A stretch of 32,797 nucleotides of DNA from assembly GCA_030407315.1 (NCBI GenBank), contig JALQPE010000210.1:1-32797 (forward strand). The letters run 5' to 3'. This document shows, piece by piece, positions 1-10,039 of the stretch. Source of the DNA: Asparagopsis taxiformis. Taxonomy: Eukaryota; Rhodophyta; Florideophyceae; Bonnemaisoniales; Bonnemaisoniaceae. A model generated the notes under the pieces. The model searched no databases. It saw only the letters and a program-made list of their open reading frames with translations, and was not told the DNA's origin. Positions within the stretch are counted from its first letter, which is position 1, and each line of letters begins with the position of its first letter. Made by a program: the position numbers and the translations under genes.

Positions 1-1551
1 TACTACACCCGAAACTGGTTTCATCCGATACACTCCCTTCATTCTCGATTTCATCATCGACGAATACCTTCACATATTCTGCATCTCCTCCGTCCTCTTC
101 CATAGACCTGAAGCTCTCCTCCAGCACTGATTCCCCCCATCGTCTACGTTCAGTTTTCCATATCTATCACGCGATATAGTCAAAACCTCCTCATTCATAA
201 AACGACTACTCACCCGCTCCCCGGGAAGAAGCAGTTTCACTGCTTCATTGATTTCCCGGATTTGCGCTCCTTCCACCTCTGTTCCACTTTGAAATTTCAA
301 AATCGTTCGGAACCCGTATGCAAGTATGTAGATGAATTGCAAGGAGTATTCTGAACGTCGCAGGAACATGTTCTTATCAGAACATTGCGTGTAGGCGACT
401 GCAAAGTTCAGTGCAACCTCTACTAAATTGATCCTCCTAGTCAAAAACCTCTTGTCCGGTTCTCCAATATTTGAACTTCGTACTCGACTTTGAATAGCAT
501 TTCTTTTCGCACTGCAATGAAGTCGCGAAGAATCTTCATATTCTTGTCATCCATTGCTGCACGCTCCGCTGCATTCATTTCCCTCTGCGCCGAGTACAGA
601 CTTGGAACTGACTCAATGTCCAGCCCACCGTCGTGCAAATGATGCTCCATTCGGACTGAACCTTGAAACCACTGTATAGAACGAATCCAAGATCTCGGAT
701 GAACGGTTCCGCACATGATCTCTGGACTTGTTCATAAACCCGGTCACTGCTGTGAGTGCCGATTTCGTCACAGTGATGCCTACCTCCTTTCTGTGCAACG
801 GCCCATTGTCTCCAACCTTTCTTCGCTTCTGCTTTCGAGCGGCCCCATCACTTCCCTCGGACGTCCCATGCATTCCATCCATGCGAGCAGAGTCCGTTCC
901 GCGAATTGTCTCCTCAATGGTCCCGGTAGTCACATACCCCCGCGCCCTCCACCGTTCGATACCTTCCGACGTTCCATTGGAGCTGGAACGGTCTCCTCCC
1001 TCTCTGAAAGAATTGTTTTGACACGTATTCTTGATTAAAGAGGTCACAACTTGGCAGCGCAATTCAATGTGGTTCCGGCCGGCAAGCGTCCTATTGAACA
1101 CATCCTTTCGCTCATTGCTCTGCCTGGCGAACATCAGCGTATTGATTAGCTGGCATCCGTTGAAATGCCTATCCCTCTTATCCACCATTGCCTTCGTGTA
1201 CGTTGGAACAACAGCACACAGCACAGCACACACCATTTCGAACGTGAACGATTTCTCCGCATCCTGCGCAATGCGGAGACGTTCCCTGTCCTTCTCGGAG
1301 GCGATCTTCTTCGGATGTCCTTGTCCCTGGCTCAGAAGCCCATCGACGATGCTCTTGACCTCCTGCATATCGGTGTTTAGCATGGAGACAGTCTTGGCGA
1401 CATTTCCGAGAGTCTCGCGTAATTGAATGGTGCTCTTCTCGACGGCATCCATTTTATCACTCAGGGCTTTCAACTCTGCAGTGATGTTCGAAAAGCCCTC
1501 ACGCGTTATTTCGGAAAATGCGGCGATGCTTACGGAGGTTTCGGGATTCAT
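1..1551 (-). pseudogene. Unknown family, copy A (frameshifted, 3' end off window)
   Basis: I do not recognise this gene. The reading starts at an ATG (1551) and gives an N-terminal helical, probably coiled-coil segment (about residues 1-75, rich in Leu, Glu and Lys). A Cys-containing hydrophobic stretch and a Ser/Gly-rich linker follow, then a basic nuclear-localisation-like motif (KQKRRKV) and a C-terminal domain beginning at TKSALTAVTGFMNKS. That domain continues in other frames: 441-716 (DDKNMKILRDFIAVRKEM), 70-444 (RRINLVEVALNFAVAY), and then to base 1 as an acidic tail. At least three frameshifts are needed, near 670-700, at the A5 run 443-447 and at the C6 run 133-138. The same order of blocks occurs in copy B (2441-3241) and, diverged, in copy C (7829-9461), so this was a real protein. 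The two run-associated shifts could be sequencing error. A nuclear role is only suggested by the basic motif. Confidence 0.6.
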
Positions 1552-2103
1552 CTTGACCTTGCAATTGGAGTTTGCTAAAAGGAGAATTGCTTTGAAGGAA
1601 GGATGTCACGCTTAGTACAGCAGTGTTGTAGCAAATATCATTTCAGTGGATGCATCCATCCTGGTCTACTCTACATAATAATAATGCTTCTCAGTGCTCC
1701 GTAACGGTTATTTTTCATAATTTAGTGGTGGATGGTGCGTATTCTTTCCTTTGCCACCACCCACGTCCTGTGCATACCACACCTCGCTACCAGACTGACG
1801 TCTCCTACTAGACACTTTCAATGCAAAGATAGATAGGTATAATTTGAAATGCTAAACTCAACATATTATAGCTACTCTGTACATTCTCTCCTTACGGTGA
1901 GACAAACCAGATATGTTCTGTTCTCCCAATCTTCCTTTCTACAACTTCCTATTCAGCATCTAGCTTCCCCGCACCCAACTATCTGTAAAGCACCATCACA
2001 ATTAATATAGTCGTATACCACACACCATTCCAATATTTACCTTCACACCAACACTATGCTCCATTTTCCTCTAAGTCCACTCCACCAGACAGTGTTGTCA
2101 AAC
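1552..2103. other. Intergenic DNA between divergent copies A and B
   Basis: No open frame, RNA gene or repeat that I can support. It is AT-rich and lies 5' of copy A (minus strand), so A's promoter would be here, but I see no decisive element. Confidence 0.4.
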
Positions 2104-2434
2104 AATGCACGGTACTACCCGCAGACAATACAATTTGCTATCTACACTACTGTCTACAGATTTCCCCAGACAGTGCAGTAATACAGTACAATGTATTGTC
2201 TCAGACAGTAAAATGTACTGTCTGCACATACTGTCTGGCGGCAACACTTCCGGACAGTAAAATTTACTGTTCTGGACAGTAAATTTTACTGTTTTTGGTA
2301 CTGTCCAGATTTCGTGCCAGTTTACTGCTGCAGCAGTATTCTGAAATTTCCAGACAGTAAATTTTACTGTCTCCGCGCACTGTCTTGGCCAGACAGTAAT
2401 TTTTACTGTCTCAGACAGTAAATTTACTGTCTGT
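2104..2434. repeat. Palindrome patch built on GACAGTAAA / TTTACTGTC
   Basis: The motif GACAGTA and its complement TACTGTC recur many times. They pair into short perfect or near-perfect palindromes: 2203-2225, around 2252-2270 and 2275-2292, 2353-2371 (19 nt, perfect), 2392-2410, and 2412-2433 (22 nt, perfect). Weaker GACAGT/ACTGTC copies extend left to about 2090. The right edge falls where homology of copy B to copy A begins, so the patch seems to have replaced B's 5' end. It may be a fold-back/MITE cluster or a hairpin satellite. Confidence 0.75.
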
Positions 2435-2440
2435 TTTCAT

Positions 2441-3241
2441 TCTCAACACCGTAGTGGGAGGAAAACAGATGGAAATGGTGAACAGTTGAGCAAGCGTGAA
2501 ATATCTTTGGCTGTTACGAAAGTTGCGCTGACAAAGGTGCTCGGTTTCCTGAACAAGTCTAGAGAGCAGGTGCGCCATCGATTCCTTGTCGAACTGAGGT
2601 TCGCTCTAGTGTTGGAAACGGACGCCTCTATCACTTTCGAGTTTCCAACTTACGATCTCATTCGAGATATGGATGTTATCCCCGATACCCGTGTGACCAA
2701 CGGAAATCTAAGGCCTGAGGAACGGAAAGTTGTGGATGACAAGAATTCCGAGATCATGGTACAATTCATCACTGAGCGGAAAGAAATGGTTGTCATCATT
2801 CAGTACGAAGTCGAGATATCGGGATGTGTGGCCAAAAGGATAATTCAAAGGAGAATCAATATCCTGGAGGTAGCCCTGAACACTGCAATTGCTTTCCTTC
2901 AATGCACGAGTAGAACATTTTTCCTGCGACGTTCCTGCAATTCACTCAGATTTGTCTATGCAATCGCTTCCGGGATTCTAGGAATTTTCAAGGTACAATC
3001 AGGTCAGACCTTCGAAGAAAGTGTACAAGACGAGCTCAAACAATTAGGAAAGGCGATGTTGCCGAGTGAGCGAATCTTTAAGAGGCATCTCTGCGAAGAT
3101 GTACTGACAATTACTAACGAAAAATTCGAAGAACAACACTTGGAACAGCGTAGTACCGCGTTTGAGGAGGATAGCGGACATGGAAATGACGAAGATGGGA
3201 GTGAAAGCTACGTTGAAGTTTTCCTTGATGAGGAAGATTGA
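2441..3241 (+). pseudogene. Unknown family, copy B (5'-truncated)
   Basis: An uninterrupted frame runs to TGA 3239-3241. Similarity to copy A starts upstream of any ATG: GRKTDGNGEQLSKREISLAV here against KRRKVGDNGPLHRKEVGITV in A. It continues through TKVALTKVLGFLNKSRE, DDKNSEIMVQFITERKEM, RRINILEVALNTAIAF and LPSERIFKRHLCEDVLTI to an acidic tail ending LDEED. The N-terminal coiled coil and basic region of A are missing. The first in-frame ATG (2671) lies well inside the conserved domain, so no complete start survives. The frame is otherwise open for about 260 codons, so truncation seems recent or the fragment is still constrained. It is divergent from copy A. The function is unknown. Confidence 0.65.
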
Positions 3242-3560
3242 TAATGGAAGCGTAGATGTAAAGTTTCACATCATTTGAAGTAAAGCTATTACTACGAGAG
3301 AGACTTAAGAGAAATAAAAACCTTTAGATATGAAACTGTCTAGGATATGAGTGGAAAAGGTGCACCCTAGCATGCTACGTACTACCTGGTGTACTAGAAA
3401 CAATAGCTATCGTTCTTATTTTTCAGCTCACTCTGCGACTAGAAAGCGTCATGTCTACTACGGTTAAGAGTTTTACCCTGTCATTGAGCACGCCTCTAGT
3501 AGCTTCGGGGCCTGTGCAGTCCCATCCAATGCCGTAGCTCCACCTGGCAGAGTAGTGCGG
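3242..3560. other. Non-coding stretch 3' of copy B
   Basis: No gene seen. An AATAAA-type hexamer (gaaataaaaacc, about 3310) could serve as a poly(A) signal for copy B. Around 3390-3410 the words gtactagaaacaat resemble the satellite at 31650-31670. Confidence 0.35.
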
Positions 3561-3562
3561 AA

Positions 3563-3742
3563 AATAATACCGGGTATTATTTTGAGGAATATTTTGCCAA
3601 GTGGAGGGCAATCATTCGTACCGACTACAGGCGATCCCTGGACGAAACCTAAGAATAATACCCGGTATTATTTTCAGGTATATTTTGCCAAGTGGAGGGC
3701 AATCATTGCTACAGAATGCAGACAGTCCCTGGACGAAGGAAG
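3563..3742. repeat. Two-copy 91-bp tandem duplication, each led by a 19-nt palindrome
   Basis: Units begin at 3563 and 3654. Each starts with AATAATACC-N-GGTATTATT, a perfect palindrome whose centre is G in the first unit and C in the second. Both then share attttgccaagtggagggca and a tail containing tccctggacgaa. The duplicates have diverged in their middles. Confidence 0.8.
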
Positions 3743-3849
3743 AGGCCAGAAAGATACGGAGCATGTATCGATGGATACCATCGACTTGATCGAGGTTGGC
3801 TAATTCTGAACAGCCGTGTAGACACATCTATAAAAGATAGAAAAACGTT

Positions 3850-4251
3850 TTATTCGGAGGCGACATCGTGTACGGTAGGATGAGGTGCATCGACAGGGGA
3901 ACTATTCTGTCCAACAATGACGTCATGTCCAATTGTGTCTAGCTCGCTGCAGATGGTGTGTCCACTGAAAATGCATGCTGGGAGGTTCAAGTATGCAGTT
4001 CCCAACACAACATTTTTGAGAACGCGCTCGAAAGTTCCATATGGACGAGGGCCTTGAACAGATTTCCAGGTCAGTGAGAACGAGTTGGCCAGTTTGAAAT
4101 TTTTGCTGTCCGGCAGCTCAAAGTTCTCCTGCATTTCTCGACTTGAGAGGAAGCGAGCTTCCAAAGGATACGAATAGCTGCAATTGACATAGTCGTATTC
4201 ATCAGATTCTCGAGTAAGAACGACAGTGCTACTTATGTTTTCAGATCTCAC
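3850..4251 (-). CDS. Unrecognised open frame
   Basis: An open frame of about 134 codons ends at a stop at 3850. It has no clear ATG start and stays open a few codons upstream of 4251. Residue use is protein-like rather than repetitive, with segments such as DYVNCSYSYPLEARFL, SFSLTWKSVQGPRPYGTFE and VVLGTAYLNLPA, and a final ELDTIGHDVIVGQN. That last piece faintly recalls the C-terminal part of a retropepsin-like domain, but there is no DTG/DSG active site upstream, so I do not assign it. It may be a fragment of a transposable-element protein. Its 5' edge abuts the CTGGTT patch that starts near 4290. Confidence 0.3.
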   Translation of the reverse strand: MRSENISSTVVLTRESDEYDYVNCSYSYPLEARFLSSREMQENFELPDSKNFKLANSFSLTWKSVQGPRPYGTFERVLKNVVLGTAYLNLPACIFSGHTICSELDTIGHDVIVGQNSSPVDAPHPTVHDVASE

Positions 4252-4289
4252 AGCATGAGGACAAATGGCTATTTTCCAGCCCAGAAATT

Positions 4290-4735
4290 AGTTCGTACAG
4301 TGGTGAAAAATCAGGCCACGTCGCTGGTTAAAACGATCCCCAGCCTCTGGATAAGCCTCATCGAATATTTTAGTAAATTTGCTGGTGAAATTCCAGTACA
4401 TGTACAGTACGGGTGGCCTGGTTGAAAACCAGTGGATTGGATGGTTTGGCCAGGGGGTACTGGTTTGCACCAGGCCACGGCGGTGGGTCGGACAGTGGTT
4501 ATGATCCAGCGTACTGTGCTGGTTAATTTCAGGATGTGATCTGGATTTAGACCATCCAATGAAGTGGAGTATACCAGTCTTGGTGATAGAATATGACCAG
4601 AGGGTAGTCTGGTTGTAGGCACAGTGAGTGCTGGCTGGAAACCAGCACATCAGCTGGTTGAAACCAACTACCCACTGGTTTTCAACCAGACCCGAAATTG
4701 GTTTGAAGCAGCCAAAAGACTGGAATAATTCCATA
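4290..4735. repeat. CTGGTT / AACCAG inverted-repeat patch 1
   Basis: The hexamer CTGGTT and its complement AACCAG occur many times in both orientations and form short stem-loops, for example cctggttgaaaaccagtgg near 4418 and cactggttttcaaccag near 4673. It contains no believable gene. Similar composition and shared words such as ccacgtcgc..tggtt link it to the patch at 10040-10475. It may be a decayed non-autonomous element or an inverted-repeat satellite. Confidence 0.65.
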
Positions 4736-6120
4736 GCCTGAAGTAGATTCTACCAATGTATACACAGGTTTTTCCAATCATATTGTATGGATTTTGTTGC
4801 AGTGTAATGGTTGCAAACCAGCAGTATAGGTGGATTGTAGAATTGATTTAACTGGTACAGTACCATCAAGAAGGGTGGTTGAAGGTAGAAAGGAGTGGAA
4901 ATTTACCAGCGGACGGGACGGAATGTATAGGGTGGGACGTTGGCTTTCGGCGGGTTGGAGACGCCACTATTCCAGTCATAGGATCTATAGGATGGAAAGG
5001 GTAGGACGGATAAGAACTGAAAATAGGACAGATTGGTCATGTCGACCAGAATTGCGTCTTCTTCCGGTAGGGAAGGAGACAGAAAGTTTATTCTGAAGAG
5101 CGCTGAATTAAAGTATTGATAGTACTACCATTTCTACTCTACAAAACTGCTATCTATGTACTGTGAGCTGTAGAAAACTAAAGCCTATTTCCTATTTCGG
5201 AGTAGAGTAGAGACGAAGTGAAGTATGGAGATGATCAATAGAGGAAAAAGTTAGAAATTGAAATGAACCCAAAGCGGTTGAAGAGAAGGTGAAAATACGT
5301 ACCGAAAGGGGAGCGGGATGGGAGAATGAGAAGGAAGAACCGAAGTATGGGAGAGAGAAAGTCTGTTAGTATTTGTTGTAGCGTCTTGGTCAGAGTAGAG
5401 ATGGAGAACTTACATGGTTACATGGGAAGGGGGAGGGAATTGAGAAAGCAGAAGGAGATCCCCTATAGGGGAAAAACCTGGGTGATACCGAGAGAGAGTG
5501 ACGAGAAGAGTGGAAAAGAGTGACGGTAGGCGCTTAAATGTCGACAGAAGGTGCCCGTGGCGGTCAGAAAAGACGCTTGGTATGACGCTTGGCAAAACAG
5601 GAGCGCGCACTTTTTGCTATGTCAAAAAATGGCGGACAATTGTGCCGCACAGCGGAAGAAGACGTCCAAGATGGTCACAAATCTTACAGCGCACCATGCG
5701 CCGTGAGTACAGTGAAAGAACAAAGATGTTCAGAGAATGAGAATAAATCAGAAGTATGAAGTCGAAAGGACGCGGTATGGAATATGTGTAAATAGGGATT
5801 TACAAGTAGTTGCTGAAAAGCACAAAAAGATATTGGAGTGTATGTACGTATAGATGGAATGAGTTATTATCAGGGAGCAGAGCAGAAAAGACTTTCACGT
5901 AAAGATTTAATGTTTTATGTTGTGTGAGGTGGGAAAATAGAGAAGGGCACATAGATTGTTAGCAATATATAAATTTATATAAACAATATTGTACCGAGTA
6001 GTAATAGAAAGCTAGCCTGCCCTCGGAGGGTATCTATATCCTCTAGTGGTGATAGAAAAAGGTCCGCCATCGAGGAAAGATGGACCACCATGTGTCATAG
6101 AACGAGTAGAAAAGTTGACG
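4736..6120. other. Gene-poor region with purine-rich stretch
   Basis: I find no supportable gene. From about 5200 to 5560 the plus strand is strongly purine-rich (G and A). The short open frames in it are by-products of that composition. Confidence 0.4.
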
Positions 6121-6188
6121 GAGCATATATGCTCTCATCCACAACTGTACTCCTGAACTATAGTTCAGGAGTACAGTTGTGGATGAGA
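6121..6188. repeat. Two adjoining perfect palindromes (14 nt and 56 nt)
   Basis: GAGCATATATGCTC at 6121-6134 is followed by a 56-nt perfect palindrome at 6133-6188 with no loop, centred on CTATAG between 6160 and 6161. I checked every base of both halves. It would extrude as a cruciform or fold as one long RNA hairpin. Confidence 0.95.
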
Positions 6189-6395
6189 CAGACCTTTCGA
6201 ACACCAGCGGTAAGAGGCCGAAACCAGCGTCCCATGAGCTTCTGTACCTCGCATTCTCCAGATTCATACTTTGAGACAGGATAGACTAGTGCACATGGAT
6301 GTAGAGGATATGAAACGGTATCGGAAGCAGTAGTCTGATTGGCTCTCTGTTCTCGAAGAAATACTTCCAGGACTATCCAGAGTGTAGGATAAGAT

Positions 6396-6450
6396 GACAT
6401 GGAAAGAACAGGAGTCGATGGACTCCTGTTCTTTCCATGTCTTCGAAGAC
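6396..6450. repeat. Inverted repeat with 21-nt arms plus adjoining palindrome
   Basis: Arms 6396-6416 and 6421-6441 are perfect complements around the 4-nt loop gatg. GTCTTCGAAGAC (6439-6450) is a second perfect palindrome that overlaps its end. Confidence 0.93.
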
Positions 6451-6525
6451 AGAAACCGGCTTCACGTCTGAAGGACAGAACCCTTTGTGACCTCCTCAGG
6501 TTTAGAGCAATCACGGAAAGCAGAA

Positions 6526-6577
6526 GTACTGGAGGTGCCGGATGATTAAACGTCCGGTACCTCCAGTACCAATTGGT
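6526..6577. repeat. Inverted repeat with 17-nt arms plus ACCAATTGGT
   Basis: Arms 6526-6542 and 6553-6569 are complementary with a single mismatch (GGTGCCGGA against TCCGGTACC) around a 10-nt loop. The 10-nt palindrome ACCAATTGGT overlaps the right end. Confidence 0.88.
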
Positions 6578-6614
6578 CAGAAGAGGTCCACCGGACGCCT
6601 TTGGCGAGATATCC

Positions 6615-6661
6615 GAGAATATTCTCAGGCCAATCTACTTCTCATCCGTATGGATGAGAAG
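6615..6661. repeat. Two neighbouring perfect palindromes
   Basis: GAGAATATTCTC lies at 6615-6626. A perfect 10-nt-arm hairpin follows at 6638-6661 (CTTCTCATCC, loop GTAT, GGATGAGAAG). Confidence 0.9.
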
Positions 6662-6793
6662 CTGCTCACTAGTAGTTTTGCTTGCACATTCGTAAACAGC
6701 TGTAGAACTGGAGAGCTTCACCGTCACCCACGAGTAATGGTTGTATAGGGAGAAGAAGCACGGGTGGAAGGATGTGCGAAGATGATTGAGAAA

Positions 6794-6835
6794 TGGGTCA
6801 ACGATAGTGCACCATGGTGCACTATCGTTGACCCA
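6794..6835. repeat. 42-nt perfect palindrome
   Basis: Positions 6794-6814 and 6815-6835 are exact reverse complements with no loop, centred on CCATGG. Its sequence is unrelated to the palindromes at 6133-6188 and 6396-6441. Confidence 0.95.
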
Positions 6836-6965
6836 CTTCACTAGAAAACCAAGATACCATATTGGATACTGGTTTACATGAGACACACGCTTGTCCTGGA
6901 AGACGAAGAGAGGGGTAATACCCGTTCGGAACCTCCTGACGCCGTTTTTTCATACTCGACTTAGT

Positions 6966-7700
6966 CGAGCAAAACTCAATCTGGGTAGCAAACTAGTCCG
7001 GATTGAGTTTTGCTCGCCTAATTCCGGTATGACAAATTTTTTGACCCCTCTGCAGATTTCGCTCTAGTCCACGAATATGCTGGTGATTACAATGTAATTG
7101 AAGTAATTGCAATTACATTTTTTGGAGCACACTAGATTCTCGAGACCGACTCGCTGGGCGAATAATTACTTTCTGTAATTAGTAGTTGGAATTGACCCTC
7201 AATTGCAATTACTTCAATTACAATGTAATTACTACCATATTCGTAAACTACAGCAAATTCCATGGGAGGGTCAAAAAATTTCTCATACCGGAATTGGTCG
7301 AGCAAAACTCAATCCAGGAAACGAACTAGGCCGGAACGAACTAGGCCGGATTGAGTTTTGCTCGACCAATTCCGGTATGAGAAATTTTTTGACCCTCCCA
7401 TGGAATTTGCTGTAGTTTACGAATATGGTAGTAATTACATTGTAATTGAAGTAATTGCAATTGAGGGTCAATTCCAACTACTAATTACAGAAAGTAATTG
7501 TTTCGTCAGCGAGTCGATCTCGAGATTCTACTGCGTTCATTAAAATGTAATTGCAATTACTTCAATTACATTTTAATTACCACCATATTCGTAGACTAGA
7601 GTGAAATGTACGGGGGGCGGGTCAAAAAATTTGTCATTCCGGAATTGGTCGAGCAAAACTCAATCTGGAAATCAAGCAACGCCGGATTGAGTATTGCCAA
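6966..7700. repeat. Tandem array of fold-back (MITE-like) elements
   Basis: Two quasi-palindromic units, 7001-7315 and 7348-7665, are each bounded by terminal inverted repeats reading GATTGAGTTTTGCTCG inwards, followed by an AATTCCGG..ATGA..AAATTTTTTGACCC block. Inner parts are rich in AATTACAATGTAATTGAAG-like words. The last 16 nt of a further unit lie at 6966-6981, and the start of another at about 7684. Short spacers carry aactag(t/g)ccgga, duplicated in 7316-7347. The right half of unit 1 (7164-7315) and the left half of unit 2 (7348-7499) are exact 152-nt reverse complements, while the outer halves have diverged. No coding capacity. Confidence 0.85.
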
Positions 7701-7828
7701 ACTAGTAGTCTTCGGTCTGTAACGTCCATCCATAGTCACCCACAACTGGTCTACTAGTCCTCCAACCTCACCCGTTTTGGAAGCGACGCCTATGCTCTTT
7801 GCCCCTCTCCACACCATACAATTCCCTC
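7701..7828. other. Leader region before copy C
   Basis: A short pyrimidine-rich stretch precedes the ATG at 7829. I see no defined promoter element. Confidence 0.3.
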
Positions 7829-9461
7829 ATGCCTCCTCCCAACGAAAACAACGACCTGCTCTGCGAAATAGAAGAGACGTACTCCGCACTTCTTCAACGG
7901 TTTCTCGCTCCTATCCATGATGAATTGGCCACTTTGCGCTATCTCGCTTCCATTCTAGAGGGTACCAACACGCGTGGCGTTTCATGGGTTCCGACATGCA
8001 CATTGCTTGTCAGGTCGTGAATAGCATTTTCACCAACAAAGCCACAGTCTCTCGCTTTGTAGCTCACTGCACCATGAAGGAATTGGCGAGGACTGGCACT
8101 CCGTTCGAAACCTCCTCTGCAAACCCTTCTCAACCTTCCAATTAATGTCCAGCTCTGCTCCTCGCCGCGTTGTCCTTCTCCCAATTCTCTTCCGGTCCTT
8201 CAGACACCACACAGTCCAAGCGGTCCCTCATCACCAGCCCTGTCGGGAAGAAACACGTCTACCTTCAGCGGTCCATCGTCGGCTCTGCTTTCTTGTCGAT
8301 GGCCAATGACCACATCGTTAGATGGAAGGATTCTACCATGCGCAAGGCAGGACTAGCAGACCCTGGAGAAGAAGATGACCTTAAAATGTCGAAAGAACTC
8401 CGCAGCTATCCACTTCGCAACACGACTGTTGTGCCTCTGAACAAGCCCGCCTGGGTGCGCCTCCCATCTCAAGCTCTTCGCGAAGCATTTGCTCTCGCGA
8501 TGCCTACCGACGAAGACAACCTCTTCGTGCCCCCTTCAAAGCGGAAAAGACTATCTACCGACTCCGACATGGAATCCATTCAAGCTCCCTCACCCTCGTC
8601 CCCCACTTTCAGAAATTCCGGTCTCGCTCCCGCCGACACTGCACCAGTTCTAATCGCTACTTCCGCGCTGCGTGCACTCACAGAGTTCTTCAACAACTCC
8701 AAAAAGACTGTGAAACTGGAGCTCCTCAAATCGTCCTTCTTTCTTCTCCACCAAGACTTCGGCGCCGCTCTCCTCGAAAATCCCGCGAGCAGAAATCATG
8801 GCTCGTTCATGACTGGAAGCAATGAGCCCCCCATTCGTCCCCCGATTCCATTCCGACCGCAATGAGAGCGTACGGAAACAGTGCCGAAGCACACAAAGTT
8901 TATGAAGAAAACGACAAAATCTTCAACGCTTTCACACTCGGCTGTGATGAGCTCATGGTTCAGCTCACCTATACTGTTTCTGTCACAGACACAGATGCTG
9001 TCTCCTCATCCCCCAGTACCTCAAAGCAGAGAAAAGCGGTGATAAAATTATCCTTCCTCACTACCGCCATGATTCTTCTCAGCAGTCTCACTCCGTGCAA
9101 TCAACGTCACATTCTCTGTTACAGCACGCAAAGTATTCTCGCCTCTTACAAAATTGCTCTGTGTTTGAAGTCCCTCTTCTGCGCAATGCTCAATGCAAAA
9201 GATTATGCAGAATATGGCTTCCCATGTGTTGGACATCACGGCTGCTTCGACCTTCGCGACTACATCCCGGGTGGCGAGCTACTCTCCAGTTTGATTCGGA
9301 AGAAGAGGAACTTATCTGCCCATGAATATGAGACCATCAAATTTGATGAATCTGACCTTCACTCTACGGCGTCTGAGGACCCCAACCCTTCCTGCTACGC
9401 CACAGAATATTTGCAACCTCTCTACGAAGATGAACAGCTTGTAATATCCCTCGTAAAGTGA
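7829..9461 (+). pseudogene. Unknown family, copy C (diverged, disrupted)
   Basis: This is a diverged relative of copies A and B, judged by matching block order. It begins with an ATG and a helical N-terminus (MPPPNENNDLLCEIEETYSA...). A second frame carries SDMHIACQVVNSIFTNKAT up to a TAA at 8143-8145 and continues in the same frame through KKHVYLQRSIVGSAFLSMAN and a basic motif (PPSKRKRLS) to SALRALTEFFNNSKK. The last part is in another frame: SIPTAMRAYG..ENDKIFNAF, an IKLSFLTTAMILLSSL helix and an acidic tail, ending at 9461. The changes needed are one shift near 7965, the TAA, and one shift near 8830 beside C6 and C5 runs (8827-8832, 8839-8843). An intron spanning roughly 7965-8170 is an alternative to the first two. 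SALRALTEFFNNS aligns with SALTAVTGFMNKS of copy A. The function is unknown. Confidence 0.55.
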
Positions 9462-10039
9462 GTCTTGTCCCATACCTAGAGCTAGCTACTTAAAACCCTT
9501 CCGTAAAACTTTGTGTTTGTTGTCACCTTCATACTTAGTAAGTGCCCATTTTACTGCTTTCACCTCCTTCCTTCTACTAGTACCTTTCTACATCCTCCTA
9601 TAAGATATCTGGTGCATGCGAGCGGGCATATGGGTCGTTCAAAATCTATCTTAGTACCTGGAAGAATTACGTTTGTACGGATCCGTATGCATACGCGGTG
9701 GAAGTAGTGGAATGCCAATCTGCATATATGCAGATTATGACCGCGATGCCAAACCATTTCCTGACCTACTGTACAACGTCAATCGCTCCACTCCTCATTT
9801 TAATTCCCGTGTTCACTCCGACCCCACCGCCCAATTCACCTCCCTTCCAGTACTACAATACTATACTGCCTATCAATTATTTCCTCGCTTTCCACCTTCT
9901 CACCTACCTCAGCATAGTAAATTTCCCTCCTTCACGGCAACACCAGAATATATTCCAAGAAACAATTCCATACATGCACCTAGCCTACAAGCAGCTCACC
10001 CCAAGACATTGCTCATGCGTAAGTTCATTTACACCATGT
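9462..10039. other. Intergenic stretch after copy C
   Basis: Nothing recognised. It is C/T/A-rich on the plus strand, with short open frames lacking protein-like features. Confidence 0.35.

Noticed and set aside
715..1426. Plus-strand open frames overlapping copy A
   Set aside because: They are shadows of the minus-strand frame, which has an ATG, a related copy B and protein-like composition.
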